This document shows, piece after piece, positions 45,019 to 57,785 of a stretch of 64,000 nucleotides of DNA. This stretch comes from Branchiostoma floridae (Eukaryota; Chordata; Leptocardii; Amphioxiformes; Branchiostomatidae), in contig NC_049986.1 in assembly GCF_000003815.2 (NCBI RefSeq), positions 21,935,125 through 21,999,124 of the forward strand, in the 5' to 3' direction. The position numbers were made by a program, and so were the translations under genes. Under the pieces are notes generated by a model. It saw only the letters and a program-made list of their open reading frames with translations. It did no database searches and had not been told where the DNA came from. Position 1 is the stretch's first letter; each line of letters begins with the position of its first letter.

Positions 45019-45708
45019 CTACAAAGAAAGAGAAAAGATATTAATATTTGATTATGAGAGTTTAAAAATTCTAGCTTCTCTAATGATATACCTTATATGT
45101 TATTACATATAGAATTACAATGGTATTCTGCATACAACAAAGGGAGCAGTGATTTGCAAATACAGGTCAGACAACATCTAAGACAATACTAAGACATATT
45201 TACTAATGGTGATAATTGAAAAAGACTACCTTACTTGTTTGTGGTCAAATCTGCTTGACCATAACTGTTACCTTGCTATTTTGAAACCAATGCCAACTTC
45301 GAGTTCGACGTTCCAAAATCTACCTGCCGGTAAAAGAACACAAAAAAAAGTACCGTGCGACTCACTCCGGGCAGTGATGTTTACCTCGATGTTCTAAGTT
45401 CAGGATGTCATATGGCCGTAGTCTAGTCTTATATAAATACAGCATACTGTGATCGGGTAATCAGGCAGTTGCAAGGGGTCAGGAGAGGTCAGAGAGGGAA
45501 GACCCCGGATGTTCAGTTGAGTTTCAAGTTCAGACAAGTTCCAGAAGTTAGTTGAGAGCGTGCACGCTACTTTTAGGTTTGTTATGAGTAGATTAGAGTT
45601 TCGTGTCGAGTTGTCCGCGCCCGAAGGATCACAGAGGCCGAAAGAACCCACACATGCAAGAGAGTTAAGATCTTTCCGCTGTTACAATACCAAAATCAGT
45701 TACTTTAC
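45019..45708 (-). other. Intron 1 of pseudogene F
   Basis: Includes GATTTGCAAATACAGGTCAG (45151), a one-base variant of the intron octamer block, and the GGCAGTGATGTTTACCTCG phrase shared with unit A (17139). Confidence 0.55.
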
Positions 45709-45907
45709 CGAGATACGCTGATGCTCCAAAGTACTGCACGATGTTTTCACGTCGATGCAGACCCTCGCGGCTTCAGAGTCGGTACTGACAGAGTGGTCAG
45801 TGACACATTTATATAGTGACTGGGTGGGGGATAAAACCGGTTCCGCAGATTGTACTTGACAGCGAAACAAAGGAAAGTGCCCTGGCGTTATATGTGCTGA
45901 TTTGCAT
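45709..45907 (-). promoter_or_regulatory. Promoter and first exon of unit F
   Basis: Octamer at 45900-45907, AACCGGTT at 45835-45842, TATATAAA at 45808-45815, and first exon ending CTCG|GTAAAG at 45709. Complete although its gene is broken. Distal block at about 46056-46100. Confidence 0.75.
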
Positions 45908-46332
45908 AAGGGAAACCGGACAACATGAGGCAAAGGTCTTACCAGTGTTTGGGGATAGATGTTGATACAATAAAGCGTTGAGTCGGCTTGAAAATCGTCT
46001 TAGATGAAGAGAAATCTTCAACTCGCTGTTGACAATGGCGAGAGAGCTGAATCACGGGTCAGTACTTCCGGTGTTGGGAGGTCAAAGTGTATATACCTGA
46101 TTACCCTTGCGAAACAAAAGTTGGCCGACTATTGCATAGCTACATTACCAGGGTTATCATCAAAGTTGTCGATTGTACTTTTGGTCGGCTCTGGTATGTT
46201 ATTTGCCCATTTGTCCAAAGTTGGATATTTTGGTTTTATTTAGACAACATTGTACGGAAACAGGTTCTGTGGGAAAAGAAGGACAACAACAACAAAAAAA
46301 CAACGAGTTGAACAAAACATAACGTGTCTTAC

Positions 46333-47092
46333 TTTATTGAAGAAATTGGGATGTCTAAAAGTATACAAATCCCTAGAAGTTACAACAGATTATAAAGGCA
46401 AACAATAGCTAGCAAGGTCTACAACTAACATGTTTCCATAGCCAATTCCAGACGCAGTAGATCTATATATTTAGAGTGATTAGTGAAAAAAATCATAGTA
46501 GAAAACTATGGATCATAACGCCTTGACATAAAATGGGCGATGTCTTACCGTTCCTCTGACACTAGTGTGCAAACATTCAACCGTCGTTTTTACACAGCAT
46601 TTCTAGTTTTCATCCACTATGGGACATGCGGCGATGTTTACTATGTTGTGATCCGGTTCCTGTTACTCGTGATTTTACAGTAGAATTATAGGAAACAAAC
46701 AAGAAAAACAATTAGTATCGTGACAAAAATGTATGCACGGTTAAACAACCATATAATGTCTGTAACGTACCCACGATAATCACATAAATGCATGTGGATT
46801 GTAGGTACGTTTGAGCAATTAACCATATGACGATTGTCTAGGTGTTATACGATGCCAAAGGAATGTGGCTTTTGTTGCCGTTGTATGACTTTCCACGTGT
46901 ATGTTAGGCCATCAGGAATTAATAGGTCTCCAGACTCTCCACTTTCTCTGAATATGAGTTCGCACGTGTCTGCTACCCACACGTGACTTTCCATATTACT
47001 CGCCTGAAACTTTTTTGCAGTTTTTACTCACGTACGGTTTCTCACGTGCGTTTTCAGGCTACATACACAGCTCAGAAAACTGCATGCTGCAC
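46333..47092 (-). other. 3' UTR and decayed last fingers of pseudogene G
   Basis: Minus-strand AATAAA at 46333-46338. Between 46950 and 47092 fragments of two further fingers can be recognised, with deleted linkers. Confidence 0.5.
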
Positions 47093-47835
<743 letters not shown>

Positions 47836-47854
47836 GTTGGTCAAACTCCAGATC

Positions 47855-48259
47855 CTGCAAGAATAAGGAGAAAGATTACAAGATAAGAGTTTAAAATCTT
47901 TGCTATTGACTTTACTTTCGATTTTGCGTAACAAATATAATCCAGATGTTGTCTCCCTTTATTTGTGGAGTCTTGCATGTACACTGTGAGATCTACTCAG
48001 CTGACATAACGACTGAATTGTTGTCTAGTTCCAAGAACTATAATATCAGTAACTTGCAGAATAATTTGCAAGTTACGGATTTTAGAATTCTAAGACAACA
48101 AACTGCTAGGACATCCACAGGAGAAGTGATGTTTGCTTTGATTTGCTGTTAGTCTGTTTAAGGATTACAGTTGCTTCATCAACATATATTTTTTGTCATC
48201 GATGAATAAATATTTATATACAAAACCCTGCTTATAACAAAATGTCTAAATGTACTTAC
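47855..48259 (-). other. Intron 1 of pseudogene G
   Basis: Shares AACAAATATAATCCAGATGT and CTTGCAGAATAATTTGCAAG-like sequence with units A and ghost 2. No exon. Confidence 0.6.
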
Positions 48260-48462
48260 CGAGATACGCTGATGCTCTTAGAAGTACTGCACAGTGAGTC
48301 ACGGCGACACAGGTCCTCGCGGTTTCAGAGTCGGTACTGACAAGTACAGAGCAGTCAGGACGGGTTTATATAGTGACTGAGGGGGTCAATAAAACCGGTT
48401 CGGCAGATTTTTCTTCATCAGGAAACAAAGAAAAGCACTATGCTACATGTTCTGATTTGCAT
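48260..48462 (-). promoter_or_regulatory. Promoter and first exon of unit G
   Basis: Octamer at 48455-48462, AACCGGTT at 48393-48400, TATATAAA at 48365-48372, and first exon ending CTCG|GTAAGT at 48260. The distal block is pushed to about 49306 by a LINE insertion. Confidence 0.78.
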
Positions 48463-48591
48463 AAGGGAAATCAGACAGCATCAGACTATCCAGTGCGGGG
48501 ATACAGTTGTTGCATCAATTAAGCGTTGAATCGGCTTCAAACTCGTCTTGGATGAAGAGAACTGATTAATTATCCTGACGTCGCTGTTGAA

Positions 48592-49283
48592 AGTTCAAAG
48601 TTTGACTGATTGTTACCACGTTTTGTCCTGTATCTGTTATTTACATGTATGTTTGATGGGCCCCCTTGGAAATCAACAATGCACTGTTGTAGGGGCTACC
48701 CATCTGTCTCAAGATGAAATATGCTGCAACAGTATGGGATCCGTATACAAAGAAAGACAAAGATAAACTTGAAAGGGTACAGAACCAAGCTGCCCGATTC
48801 TGTACAAACAACTACAACAGGGATGCTAGTGTTACTAAAATGAAAACAGATCTACAGTGGACATCACTTGAAGACAGAAGGAAAATGTCCAGACTTTGCA
48901 TGATGTACAAAATGACCAATAAGCTGGTGGACGTACCGACTGATAAGTATCTAATACCAGCTCAAAAAAGAACAAGAAACAGCCATGACTTCAAGTACCA
49001 GAGTTTCCAAGCTAGGATTGATGTGTTCAAAAATTCGTATTTTCCCAGAACTATCGTAGATTGGAATTTGTTATCACCAAGTACAGTAGGGGCATCTTCT
49101 CTGGATAGTTTTAAAGAACGCTTGCAGTTAGATGTGCAAAAGTTAGGTGTGACGGGTCGTTCGGTGTAATATAACCAGCTGCTGCCGCGCCGCGCGCCTG
49201 CGAAGCTGGTGTGTTACGCCGAATGGCGGTTATACCGGCTATATAGATACAGATACAGATACAGAAATAAATAAATAAATAAA
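48592..49283 (+). mobile_element. 5'-truncated CR1/L2-like LINE
   Basis: The open frame at 48714-49169 is the C-terminal end of a non-LTR ORF2: KYAATVWDPYTKKDKDKLER, VQNQAARFCTNNY, then SLEDRRKMSRLCMMYKM, and a final NSYFPRTIVDWNLL. This is the hallmark tail of CR1/L2-type proteins. A GC-rich 3' UTR and a GATACA microsatellite with an AAATA tail follow at 49240-49283. It splits the distal block phrase (TCGCTGTTGAAA and AATGGCGGGCAAGC), so it inserted within unit G's upstream region. Confidence 0.85.
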
Positions 49284-50245
49284 AATGGCGGGCAAGCTGA
49301 ATCAGGGGTCAGCGCTTTCGACGGTGAAAGGTCAAAGTTTGTATACCTGAGTATACTATGAGAAACAAAATATTGTCGACTGTAGCATAGCGACATACGG
49401 ATGTCGTCAACTGTGCTTTTAGGCCGACTGTGGCATATCATTTGCCCAATTTAGATCTACTATTTTTCCCGCGAGATGTAAAGCTTGGTAGAAGCTACTA
49501 TGTTAAATGTGCTGATTTACTTAGGAGAAAACCAAACACTATTCTGTGGAAAAAGAAGGACAACTTGGCAAAGAGCAATGTCGTGTTTTAATCTATTAAC
49601 GAAACTGGATTTCGGAAATTTTACAAACCTCTAGTAGTAAATGCAAATACTATTTAGCAAAACCTTGATGCATATACAGTTAAAATGTTTGCTACAACTG
49701 ATACTAGCCACTTACGTATATTTAGTCAGTCAAATATAAAGTGACAACCTTTAGCAGCTTAAGCGGACAAAACACAGTAACTGTTATAAATAAGTGTTAC
49801 ATAACGTTTAATGAACAATTACAATCACTAAACTACGGATCATATGATTAAATAGTGATTTCTACGACGAAATCCAATCACATTTTCTCTATAAAGCTTT
49901 CGTTACTTCTTCAGTTGAGTCATAAAGTGCACAGTCAACAAATATATGACTGAATCAAAATCAGTATATGTTCAGTAACATGGGTAAGAAAAAGTTGCAC
50001 AGCATGGCAGCCTTTGAAAGGACTGTTGGGTTAGTACCAGCTTCCATCACGGACTGACACACGGGCGATCACTGAGAAACTCAAGCAGACTGACATTACC
50101 AACTTGTAGAACCGTGATTTATGAATAGCCCAGTGCCTTCACTGTTGCGCCTCCTCAACAGTACGATATACAAATTTTAGCTACATGTAATTTATAACGC
50201 ATTAATGTAACATCATTTCCTTTCATCGCCTACATGTTGTAATCT
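49284..50245. other. Upstream of unit G and 3' UTR of gene H
   Basis: Distal block at 49306-49352. The expected poly(A) position near 49592 reads AATAGA instead of AATAAA. No gene. Confidence 0.45.
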
Positions 50246-51001
50246 TCACACAGGCATTGGCAGGCATTCGCCAGTGTGAGCGTGCATGTGGACACGCAAG
50301 TTGCTTGACTGACGAAAACCCTTGTTGCATTTCTCACACCTGTACGGTTTCTCATCTGTATGAATCCTCTTGTGATCTTTTAGAGTACCCAGCTGCCTGA
50401 ACTGCTTGCCGCACTCCTCACACATGTATGGTTTCTCTCCAGTGTGAGTCCGCCTGTGCCTCTGTAAACTTGACAGCGTAGTAAACTGCTTGCTGCACTC
50501 CTCACACATGTACGGCCTTTCCCCTGTGTGAGTCCGCACGTGTCTCTTCAGACTACTTGCCTGACTGAAACCTTTGTTGCAATGTTTACACTTGTATGGT
50601 TTTTCACCAGTGTGAGTCCGCATATGTGCCTTTAGATCGCACAGCGTAATAAACTGACTGTTACATTCACCACATAAGTATAGCCTCTCACCGGTGTGAG
50701 TTCTAGTATGCGTCCTTAAAGCGCCAATGTGACCAAACTGTCGACCGCATTCCTCACAACAGTATGGCCTCTCCTCTGTGTGAGTCCGCATGTGTGTCTT
50801 CAGATTTGCCAGTTGGGTAAACCGCTTCCCGCATTCGCCACACTGGTATGGTCTCTCACCCGTGTGAGTTCGCAGGTGCAGGTTGAGCTTACTTTGGAAA
50901 CGAAACTCCTTGTCGCAATGGCTGCACTTGTGGGTACGGGGAGAATCCTGTCCATCCTCTACCGCCACTTGTGTCAGATGAGATTCAATCGCAGTCGCCA
51001 T
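50246..51001 (-). CDS. C2H2 zinc-finger protein H, 8 fingers
   Basis: 251 residues from ATG 51001 (acceptor GTTCTTGCAG|GATCTGG, exon from 51020; open frame upstream of the ATG is intron). Leader [20 protein letters not shown], then eight fingers: [70 protein letters not shown] and [10 protein letters not shown]. The last finger, lost in A, I and J, is intact and in frame, and the protein ends TGECLPMPV. Linkers are TGERP, TEERP and TGEKP. Promoter at 51443-51672 has TATA and AACCGGTT, but the octamer carries one change. It appears functional. Confidence 0.92.
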   Translation of the reverse strand: MATAIESHLTQVAVEDGQDSPRTHKCSHCDKEFRFQSKLNLHLRTHTGERPYQCGECGKRFTQLANLKTHMRTHTEERPYCCEECGRQFGHIGALRTHTRTHTGERLYLCGECNSQFITLCDLKAHMRTHTGEKPYKCKHCNKGFSQASSLKRHVRTHTGERPYMCEECSKQFTTLSSLQRHRRTHTGEKPYMCEECGKQFRQLGTLKDHKRIHTDEKPYRCEKCNKGFRQSSNLRVHMHAHTGECLPMPV

Positions 51002-51020
51002 ATTCGTCCAACTCCAGATC

Positions 51021-51442
51021 CTGCAAGAACTGTGGGAGAAAAAAAACTTATTAACACGATGGAACAAGATAGAAATTTGAAATTCTAGCTTGTCTACTAA
51101 AATGTACCTGAATGTTGGTCAAACTTGAGATCCTCCAAAGAATTGTGAGAAAAAGAAACAAGATAAAAATTCTTGCCTGTCCACTAAAAATACACCCAAA
51201 CATGTGATTACATACATATGTATATATTTTTTTATTTTTGAGGAGAAATTTATATTATTTGACTTCTGATTTTCCAGACGTCCAAACACTGACACAGACA
51301 TGCTTATGCAATACTAGTTACTAGTTGAAGGTGTTGTGTAGAGGTAATAGATGTTCTAATCTACCTGCCTAACCTCGAAATTGAAGAGTAGTAGTCTAGC
51401 CATAGGTAAATACAAGAAAGCAAAACCACAGTCGGTACTTAC
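51021..51442 (-). other. Intron 1 of gene H
   Basis: At 51113-51135 it holds a second, decoy-like copy of the acceptor region (TTGGTCAAACTTGAGATCCT), as if part of a coding-exon start was duplicated into the intron. No fingers follow it. Confidence 0.55.
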
Positions 51443-51672
51443 CGGTATACCGTGATACGCTGATCAATGCTTCAAAGTACTGCAGGATGTTTTACAATGT
51501 GACACAGATCCTCGCGGCTTCAGAGTCGGTACTGAGAGAATCAGAGCGGTCAGGACGAGTTTATATAGTGGCTGATTGGGTGAGCAAAACCGGTTTGGTG
51601 GGTTTTACCCGAATGCATGCTGAAGAAAGGAGAGGACATAATTTATACATCGTACCTTGTGATGGTTTGCAT
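51443..51672 (-). promoter_or_regulatory. Promoter and first exon of gene H
   Basis: Octamer variant ATGCAAAC at 51665-51672, AACCGGTT at 51588-51595, TATATAAA at 51560-51567, and first exon ending CCG|GTAAGT at 51443. Confidence 0.7.
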
Positions 51673-52579
51673 AACGAAAGATTAGACAACATGTACAACA
51701 GACAACATTTGTCTTACCATGTCTCCGATTGGACATCTAAAATTGTCTTCATTCATAGTTCGGGTGTAAAAGATCAGTTCTTCCAGATCACTTCAGTGTC
51801 ACTGACGAAGGATAGTGGATATATATGTGTACCATCCGAAACGTCTGACCGTTTCCAAAACCACATCCAGTTGCTTGAGTAACTACTTTTTGGTGATTAG
51901 ACAACATGTTCACAAAAAGAGCACTAGCCTTAGTATTTGGACGTATGTAAAATACAGATCGTCTGTGTGTATGGGGAGGTGTCATCATCATCATCATCTT
52001 TAGTACTGCTTAGCCCAAGTACAAGGTGGATTACTACCAGCTGCGCAATGACCAATATTTATGAACAATCTCACATTGGCTTACAAGAAATAGTGAGCTC
52101 CTCAGTAGTGAACATAATTGATTGTGTTGTTGTTGTATTAATAACGCTCTGAATCGTCTTCAAATGCGATTGCCCATGCGAAGCGAAAGTAAAACCACAA
52201 AAACATTACCGTTATTGTTGTCTTCTTCGAAAAAGGCCATAGAGAGCCAAAAAAGGCCATAGAGAGCCTGCTATGGAGGCTAGAAACAAACGACGTCACG
52301 CTCACATGTAATTTACTGTCGCTATTGTCCGAACTTTCCACATTGAACATCTTCTTTGTCAAACCCTAGATTTAGTTCTCGGTCAGCAGGTCATGAGATC
52401 CTCCTTGGTGACGTTGTTCGTAGTGGGTGCATTATATACAGGTTCGGTAGTTTTTACTTGACTATAAAACAAATGACAAATTGACTACATGAGATAATTT
52501 GCAGGAAAACCATACTGGTTTTGTTGGGAGGAAAAACACAACATACAACATGAAAGACAACAACACATTCGCATTTTAC
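51673..52579. other. Intergenic region between H and I
   Basis: A CATCATCATCATCATC microsatellite at 51984, and a 20-base direct repeat (AAAAAGGCCATAGAGAGCC) at 52231 and 52250. No distal block is readable. No gene. Confidence 0.5.
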
Positions 52580-52981
52580 TTTATTGAGGAAACTGAGTGC
52601 GGAAAGTCAACAAATCTTTAACATCTTACAGCATATCATGAAGGCAAACAATACATAACAACATCTATATAACTAACATGTTTCCGAAGCTGATTCGAAA
52701 CGCCAAGGATCTAGTGTATTTACGGCGGTTAAAGTGACGTATTAGATGTTAATAAGAAGCCGAGTAACTAAAACTAAGTGCGATGGCAGAAAGCTATGTC
52801 CAGCGATATTTCGCCATCTTTCTGTCACTAGTGTCCAAACATCCCACAGCTATTTTTCAACAACGCTTCTAGTTCCAATCAAGTACGTGACGTGGCAATA
52901 GTAACTACAATGATTACATTTAATTCAGTTACTGAGTTACCGATTTTTACACCGGAGCCATGCAGTGAGTAGAGTGCTGTA
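52580..52981 (-). other. 3' UTR of gene I with AATAAA
   Basis: Minus-strand AATAAA at 52580-52585. Close relative of the region at window start and at 43450. Confidence 0.6.
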
Positions 52982-53117
52982 TTAATCTTTTTTACTGTGT
53001 AACAATATGTACATGTTATCGTCACAGCTATTCATAGACCTGTTCATAGACATGTGCACACAAAGACTACGTGACTGGAGAAAGCTTCTGTTGCATTGTT
53101 CGCACCTGAACGGTTTC

Positions 53118-53765
53118 TCACCTGTGTGTCCGCATGTGTCTCTTGAGATTTCCTTGGTCATTGAACTGCTTGGTGCATACCTCACACCTGTACGGTTTCT
53201 CACCTGTGTGAGTCCGTATGTGTCTCATTAGATTTGACAGCGTAGTGAACTTCTTGCTGCACGCCTCACACTTGTATGGTACCTCACCGGTATGAGTCCG
53301 CATGTGCCTCTTTAGACTTGACAGCGTAGTGAACTGCTTGCTGCACTCATCACACCTGTGCGGTTTCTCACCGGTGTGAGTCCACATGTGTATCCTCAAA
53401 TCGCTCAGCCGAAGAAAGTGTCGACTGCATTCTTTACAACTGTATGGCCTCTCACCCGCGTGAGTCCGAATGTGTGTCTTTAGATCCGTCATTTGACTAT
53501 ACCGTTTCCCGCATTCATTACAATGGTATGAGTTCTCACCGGTGTGCGTCCGCATGTGTCTCTTCAGATGACCTAGCTGACTAAACCGTCTCCCGCATTC
53601 ACCACACTGGTATGGGATCTCACCGGTATGAGTAAGCAGGTGTCGATTAAGCTTACTTTTGAAGCGAAACACCTTGTCGCAATAACTGCACCGGTGGGTA
53701 CGGAGAGAATCCTGTCCATCCTCTCCCTCCCCTTGTGTCAGATGAGATCTGGCTCCAGTCGCCAT
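53118..53765 (-). CDS. C2H2 zinc-finger protein I, 7 fingers, probably non-functional
   Basis: 215 residues from ATG 53765 (acceptor CTTGTAG|GATATGAG, exon from 53783). Leader [20 protein letters not shown], then seven fingers: [60 protein letters not shown] and TKQFNDQGNL. A 2-base deletion in the next linker makes RTHR-stop. The former last finger (CEQCNRSFLQSRSL) remains out of frame at 53020-53110 and has lost its final histidine. Upstream, the first-exon donor is AT instead of GT, and the octamer has lost a base (55247-55450). The coding exon is mostly open, but the unit is decaying. Confidence 0.8.
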   Translation of the reverse strand: MATGARSHLTQGEGEDGQDSLRTHRCSYCDKVFRFKSKLNRHLLTHTGEIPYQCGECGRRFSQLGHLKRHMRTHTGENSYHCNECGKRYSQMTDLKTHIRTHAGERPYSCKECSRHFLRLSDLRIHMWTHTGEKPHRCDECSKQFTTLSSLKRHMRTHTGEVPYKCEACSKKFTTLSNLMRHIRTHTGEKPYRCEVCTKQFNDQGNLKRHMRTHR

Positions 53766-53783
53766 GTTGGTCAAACTCATATC

Positions 53784-54444
53784 CTACAAGAAAAAAAAAG
53801 AGAAAAGGGAGAATAATGTAAGAGTCTGGAAACTCTAGCTTCTTTGCTGAAAGATTTGCCTGATCATGTCATTACATATAAACTTGGTGTACTCAATAGT
53901 TCTCATCTGACGTCTGGGAGAGACTAACTAGTGCCCCAGGCCACAGAGCTTCTCGCAGAGCCTTTCGAGGTGTTTGCTTAGCGGTACAACAGTTTTTGAA
54001 GGTTGTGTTTGATTAGGAAACAAAGGGAGTACGAATTAGATACCCTGATTTGCATAGGGGTTATCAAACCAAATCTCGACGGACATGATAGTGTAGCTTA
54101 CACGTCGAAATGTAAACGTAAACAAACAAACCAAAATAAATGCTTTTTGTCAGCATTAGACAGAATCTGTAGGACAGGACGACTACGAAGTGGTTCTTTC
54201 AAATAACTTGGCAAACAACTATGATAAAGGTTAAACTGTTGGTTTTGTTATACAGTGGAATAACTGTTTGAAGGGCGGATTGACCCCAATAAATACAGAA
54301 ACACATAAAAATCCAGGATTTTCTGCCAGCTAAGAGAACAATGGTGATGACAGATTAGAAAAAAGTACCAGTTAGAAAATATTCTGTACTTGATTTCATA
54401 GGAACATTGTCAAAGCATGCAAAACCTCCAAGATATATGTAATA
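53784..54444 (-). other. Intron 1 of unit I, left part
   Basis: Intron-type octamer block at 54048-54055. The 54100-54410 part recurs, diverged, at 63440-63780 and 63820-63960. Confidence 0.5.
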
Positions 54445-54607
54445 GTTACCCCATGGGCGGGGCGAGGTTTCTGTGTATGTCACCAGTCCCGCCCACTGAG
54501 GGGATCTCTAGTCTCCCCGAGGGCGAAGCCCGAGGGGAGACTAGAGATCCCCGAGGTGGCGGGACTGGTGATATACACAGAAAACGAGACGAAGGCCATG
54601 GGGTAAC
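54445..54607. mobile_element. 163 bp near-perfect palindrome (hairpin MITE)
   Basis: GTTACCCCATGG at the left, CCATGGGGTAAC at the right. The long central stem pairs GGGGATCTCTAGTCTCCCCG with CGGGGAGACTAGAGATCCCC-type sequence around a GGGCGAAGCCC centre. GC-rich against an AT-rich background. Palindromes of this kind are usually MITEs; no target duplication is certain. Confidence 0.75.
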
Positions 54608-54611
54608 TAAC

Positions 54612-55106
54612 TTAGCCCATGGCATACTTCCCCGAAGCTTTTCTAGTTCATCAGCTTTACAAAATGTTACTTTATTTTGTCCTAAAAGTCCACAATCTTT
54701 CTTGTTATTGTTTGAAAAGCTGTGACAGACAGTGTCAGCCTGTAACAACACAAGGTCACTAATCTTGTCAAGACCTTTCCGGGCAAGGTGCCTGGAGACA
54801 GAAAGTCTGCTCATATTCCTCTGGGCAATTAGAAATCAAGCATAGGATTGGTCAGTTATCACATGACACTATTCTGGTCCCAGAAGAAGGTCTCAAAGGT
54901 AAGCGAGGATTGGTCAGAACGGGTCACATGCGTATATCACCCATACTTTTCAGGCTGAAATCATCACTGTTTTCTGATATCATCACACTTTTTTCCTCAT
55001 TCGCATGAAATAGCAGCACACTTTTTTTCATAGCACCATACTGTGTGGATATATCAACAGAAAATGGGGGCTTCTCATTGGCTGAGGGGAAGTAGCCATG
55101 GGCTAA
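54612..55106. mobile_element. 495 bp TIR element
   Basis: Left end TTAGCCCATGGCATACTTCC and inverted right end TTAGCCCATGGCTACTTCCC, about 24 bases. Directly abuts the palindrome at 54445, which shares the CCATGG-containing end, so the two may be related elements side by side. No coding capacity. Confidence 0.65.
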
Positions 55107-55246
55107 AAACTGTAAGAGGGTTATATAATTTAATGAGGTTTCAATCAGACTTGATTTAACACTGCGTAAGTTATCCCGGGCAGTGATGTTTACCTCCGTT
55201 TTAGGACAACATGTATACTGGAAGTCAAACAATGGTCAGTACTTAT

Positions 55247-55356
55247 CGAGATACGATGACGCTCCAAAGTGCTGCTCGATGCTTTCACGGCGACACGTCA
55301 GATCCTCACGGCTTCAGAGTCGGTACTGACAGAGTAGTCAGTGACACATTTATATA
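55247..55356 (-). promoter_or_regulatory. Decayed promoter and first exon of unit I
   Basis: TATATAAA survives at 55349-55356. The palindrome is AACCGATT (plus strand AATCGGTT), the octamer is reduced to ATGAAAT at about 55450, and the donor reads CTCG|ATAAGT. Three of four conserved elements are damaged. Confidence 0.7.
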
Positions 55357-55919
55357 GTGACTGGATTGGGAAATAAAATCGGTTCGACAGGTTGTATGTG
55401 TCAGCGAAACAAATGAAAGTACAATTTGATACTGATGTTACATGTGCTGATTTCATAACGGGGAACCAGACAACATCAGACAAAGGTCTTAGCAGTGTTT
55501 GAAATAGTTAGTTGTTGTAATAAAGCGTTGAATACTATTAAAAAACGTCTCAGATGAAGAGGAATGATCAAGTCCGTCCCCGGTGAAACTGACGGGCATG
55601 CTAAGTCCAGGGTCAGTATTTCCGGTGGTGAGAGGTCAAAGTTTACATTACCTGATTACTCTCATTGAAACTAAACATTGACGACTATAGCATATCGACA
55701 AAGGTGAGGTATGCATTTTTGGGCCAGCTACCTCCAGCGCATCTTTTTTGTCTATTGGGACAATTTCTACCATATGTGGAGCCTGGTAGAGGCTAAGTTT
55801 GTTACATGTGCATTGAGGCAATTCAGACAAGATTCTACAATAAAAAGGGCACTTGGCAAACAAGATAATAAAGGTTAACGACAATAACGTGTTTTAATTT
55901 TAATTTATCTACGAAACTA
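55357..55919. other. Upstream of unit I
   Basis: Distal block at about 55606-55653 (GTCAGTATTTCCGGTGGTGA). Near 55890 the trailing sequence of ghost unit 3 begins. Confidence 0.45.
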
Positions 55920-56120
55920 CCAGAGCCGGTGGTGACATCCCCAAGTGCAAACTGCTTTAAGGAAAGACTAGACAACCACATGAAGAAACACAGCGTGTAT
56001 TACAACTTTAGAGCCCTGGACGATCCGCAATTACCTGGGATGTCAGTGTCTTAGAAAGGAAAGAGCGGCCTAAACTGGAACTGCAGTTCCTACCTGAGCC
56101 TGCGGAACTCTACTCTAAAA
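55920..56120 (+). mobile_element. Non-LTR retrotransposon 3' fragment
   Basis: Reads NCFKERLDNHMKKHSV and YYNFRALDDPQLPG in broken frame, and ends GCGGAACTCTACTCTAAAA, matching the fragment at 42440-42965. It occupies the place where the coding exon of ghost unit 3 should be. Confidence 0.6.
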
Positions 56121-57591
56121 GTTCTTACACACATATTTATTACAAAAGCAATAAGTAACTAGTTGGATGTGTTGCGTTGCGGCAGGACAGGTTTAGGATG
56201 TGCATAATTTGATTACAAAAGAAAGGGGGCTACGGATTAGACACCCCGATTTGCATAGGGAGAGATCAGACAAATTCTGTGAGGGTCAGGACAATACATG
56301 TGGTCTACAAGTCACATGGAAAAGGTAATCTAGTAAGTAGAACGTATTATAAGTAATTTTATTCATTGGCAAAAGAAGAAAAAAAAGCTGTACAAGATAG
56401 GACATATGCATAAACGGTTTAAAATGACGATGGGGAAACGCCAAGTTAGCAGAAATGTGGACCTTAGGCTAGTTCATTGAGGGAAGACCGCAAATAATCT
56501 AACGCCATACAGACACATACTAGTAGATGTGCACTGATTCATGATTTGATGTGCTGATAATTGAAAACGGACATTTGATTTGTTTAGCATAAGCAAAAAT
56601 ATCATTATACTACAAACCCCCCTTACTTGTATTTCATCAGATCTGCTTTAACAAAACGGACTGATGTGGTTCTTTATTTCCTAAGAACCACTATCGAATG
56701 TAATACTCTACCATATTCAACCACCCTTCAAGCTAATCCCGTTTAAAGTTTAAGGAAGAGGTGTTGCAACAACTGAGGAACGGTCAATAAACAGCAGCAC
56801 TACACCCTGGATGGTTTGCCCCAACACAAATTAGGGGTGTTATTCATTAACTGAACAAGAACAAGAACTGGAAAAAAACACATAACGGACTGATATGGCA
56901 AGCTAAAGTAGTATGAACGGGGCCATATACCGTAATGAAATGACGGCACAGGAAATTTTACAGAATAGCGAGTTTCCCCCCGGTAAGATCTGTACGCGCA
57001 CAATACCCTCGCCAGGGCCCCAACCAACCCACAGCCTATTGAAATGGTCCCAGATATTTGAATTCCATTCAGTAATGTAAGCAGGGAACGAGCGGTGCAT
57101 CCGCACAACACACACATTTGACTGCTCAGGACACACGATAAAGCGTAGCCGAAATAATGTACTAGTAACGGCATCAATGGAGAACTAGAAAAGTGTTTAA
57201 AACTACGCGTTTTTCTACTACTTCCATCTGCGACCACAGCCACAAGAAGAGAACAATCAGACCGTTCGGGCTCTGCATTATTTGCTTAGGTCGAACAATA
57301 GGTTTCGAGTCAAAGGGTCAGAAACTGCATAACGCTCTTCTCCCATGGGGCGGTGTGTGCGCCAAACAAAAGCGACATGCTCAATACTCTCGGACAGAAA
57401 ATCATTCTCCAATATAACAAACTTTGACAAAAACTGGGACACATAGGGAAAAAAGGTTTTCAGAGTCTGACGTAACTGTTCTTGTTACTTTGTTGCACGT
57501 AGATAGAATATTAGGCGACATGCCCAAGTCTTAGTCCGATGGATAAAGACAGTAGACCAATGAGGAAACCTTAACCATGCTCAGTACTTAC
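56121..57591 (-). other. Intron of ghost unit 3
   Basis: Contains the intron-type octamer block at 56249-56256 and the empty LINE target site at about 56453-56466. The 56900-57580 part is a duplicate of 41300-41990. The 147-codon minus frame at 56800-57243 is not supported as a gene. Confidence 0.6.
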
Positions 57592-57785
57592 CGCGATACG
57601 CTGATGCTCCAAACTACTACGCGATGTCTTCGCGTCGACACAGATCCTCACGGCTTCAGAGTAGATACTAACAGAGTGGCTAGTATATAGTGACTGGATA
57701 GCGGGTAAAACCGGTTCGGCAGGTTGTACTTGGCAGCGAAACAAATGGAAGTACAATGGTTTTACATGTGCTGACTTGCATGAGG
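57592..57785 (-). promoter_or_regulatory. Orphan promoter and first exon (ghost unit 3)
   Basis: AACCGGTT at 57709-57716, TATATACT at about 57684, octamer changed to ATGCAAGT at about 57775, and first exon ending CGCG|GTAAGT at 57592. No coding exon follows. Distal block at about 57920-57963. Confidence 0.68.
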
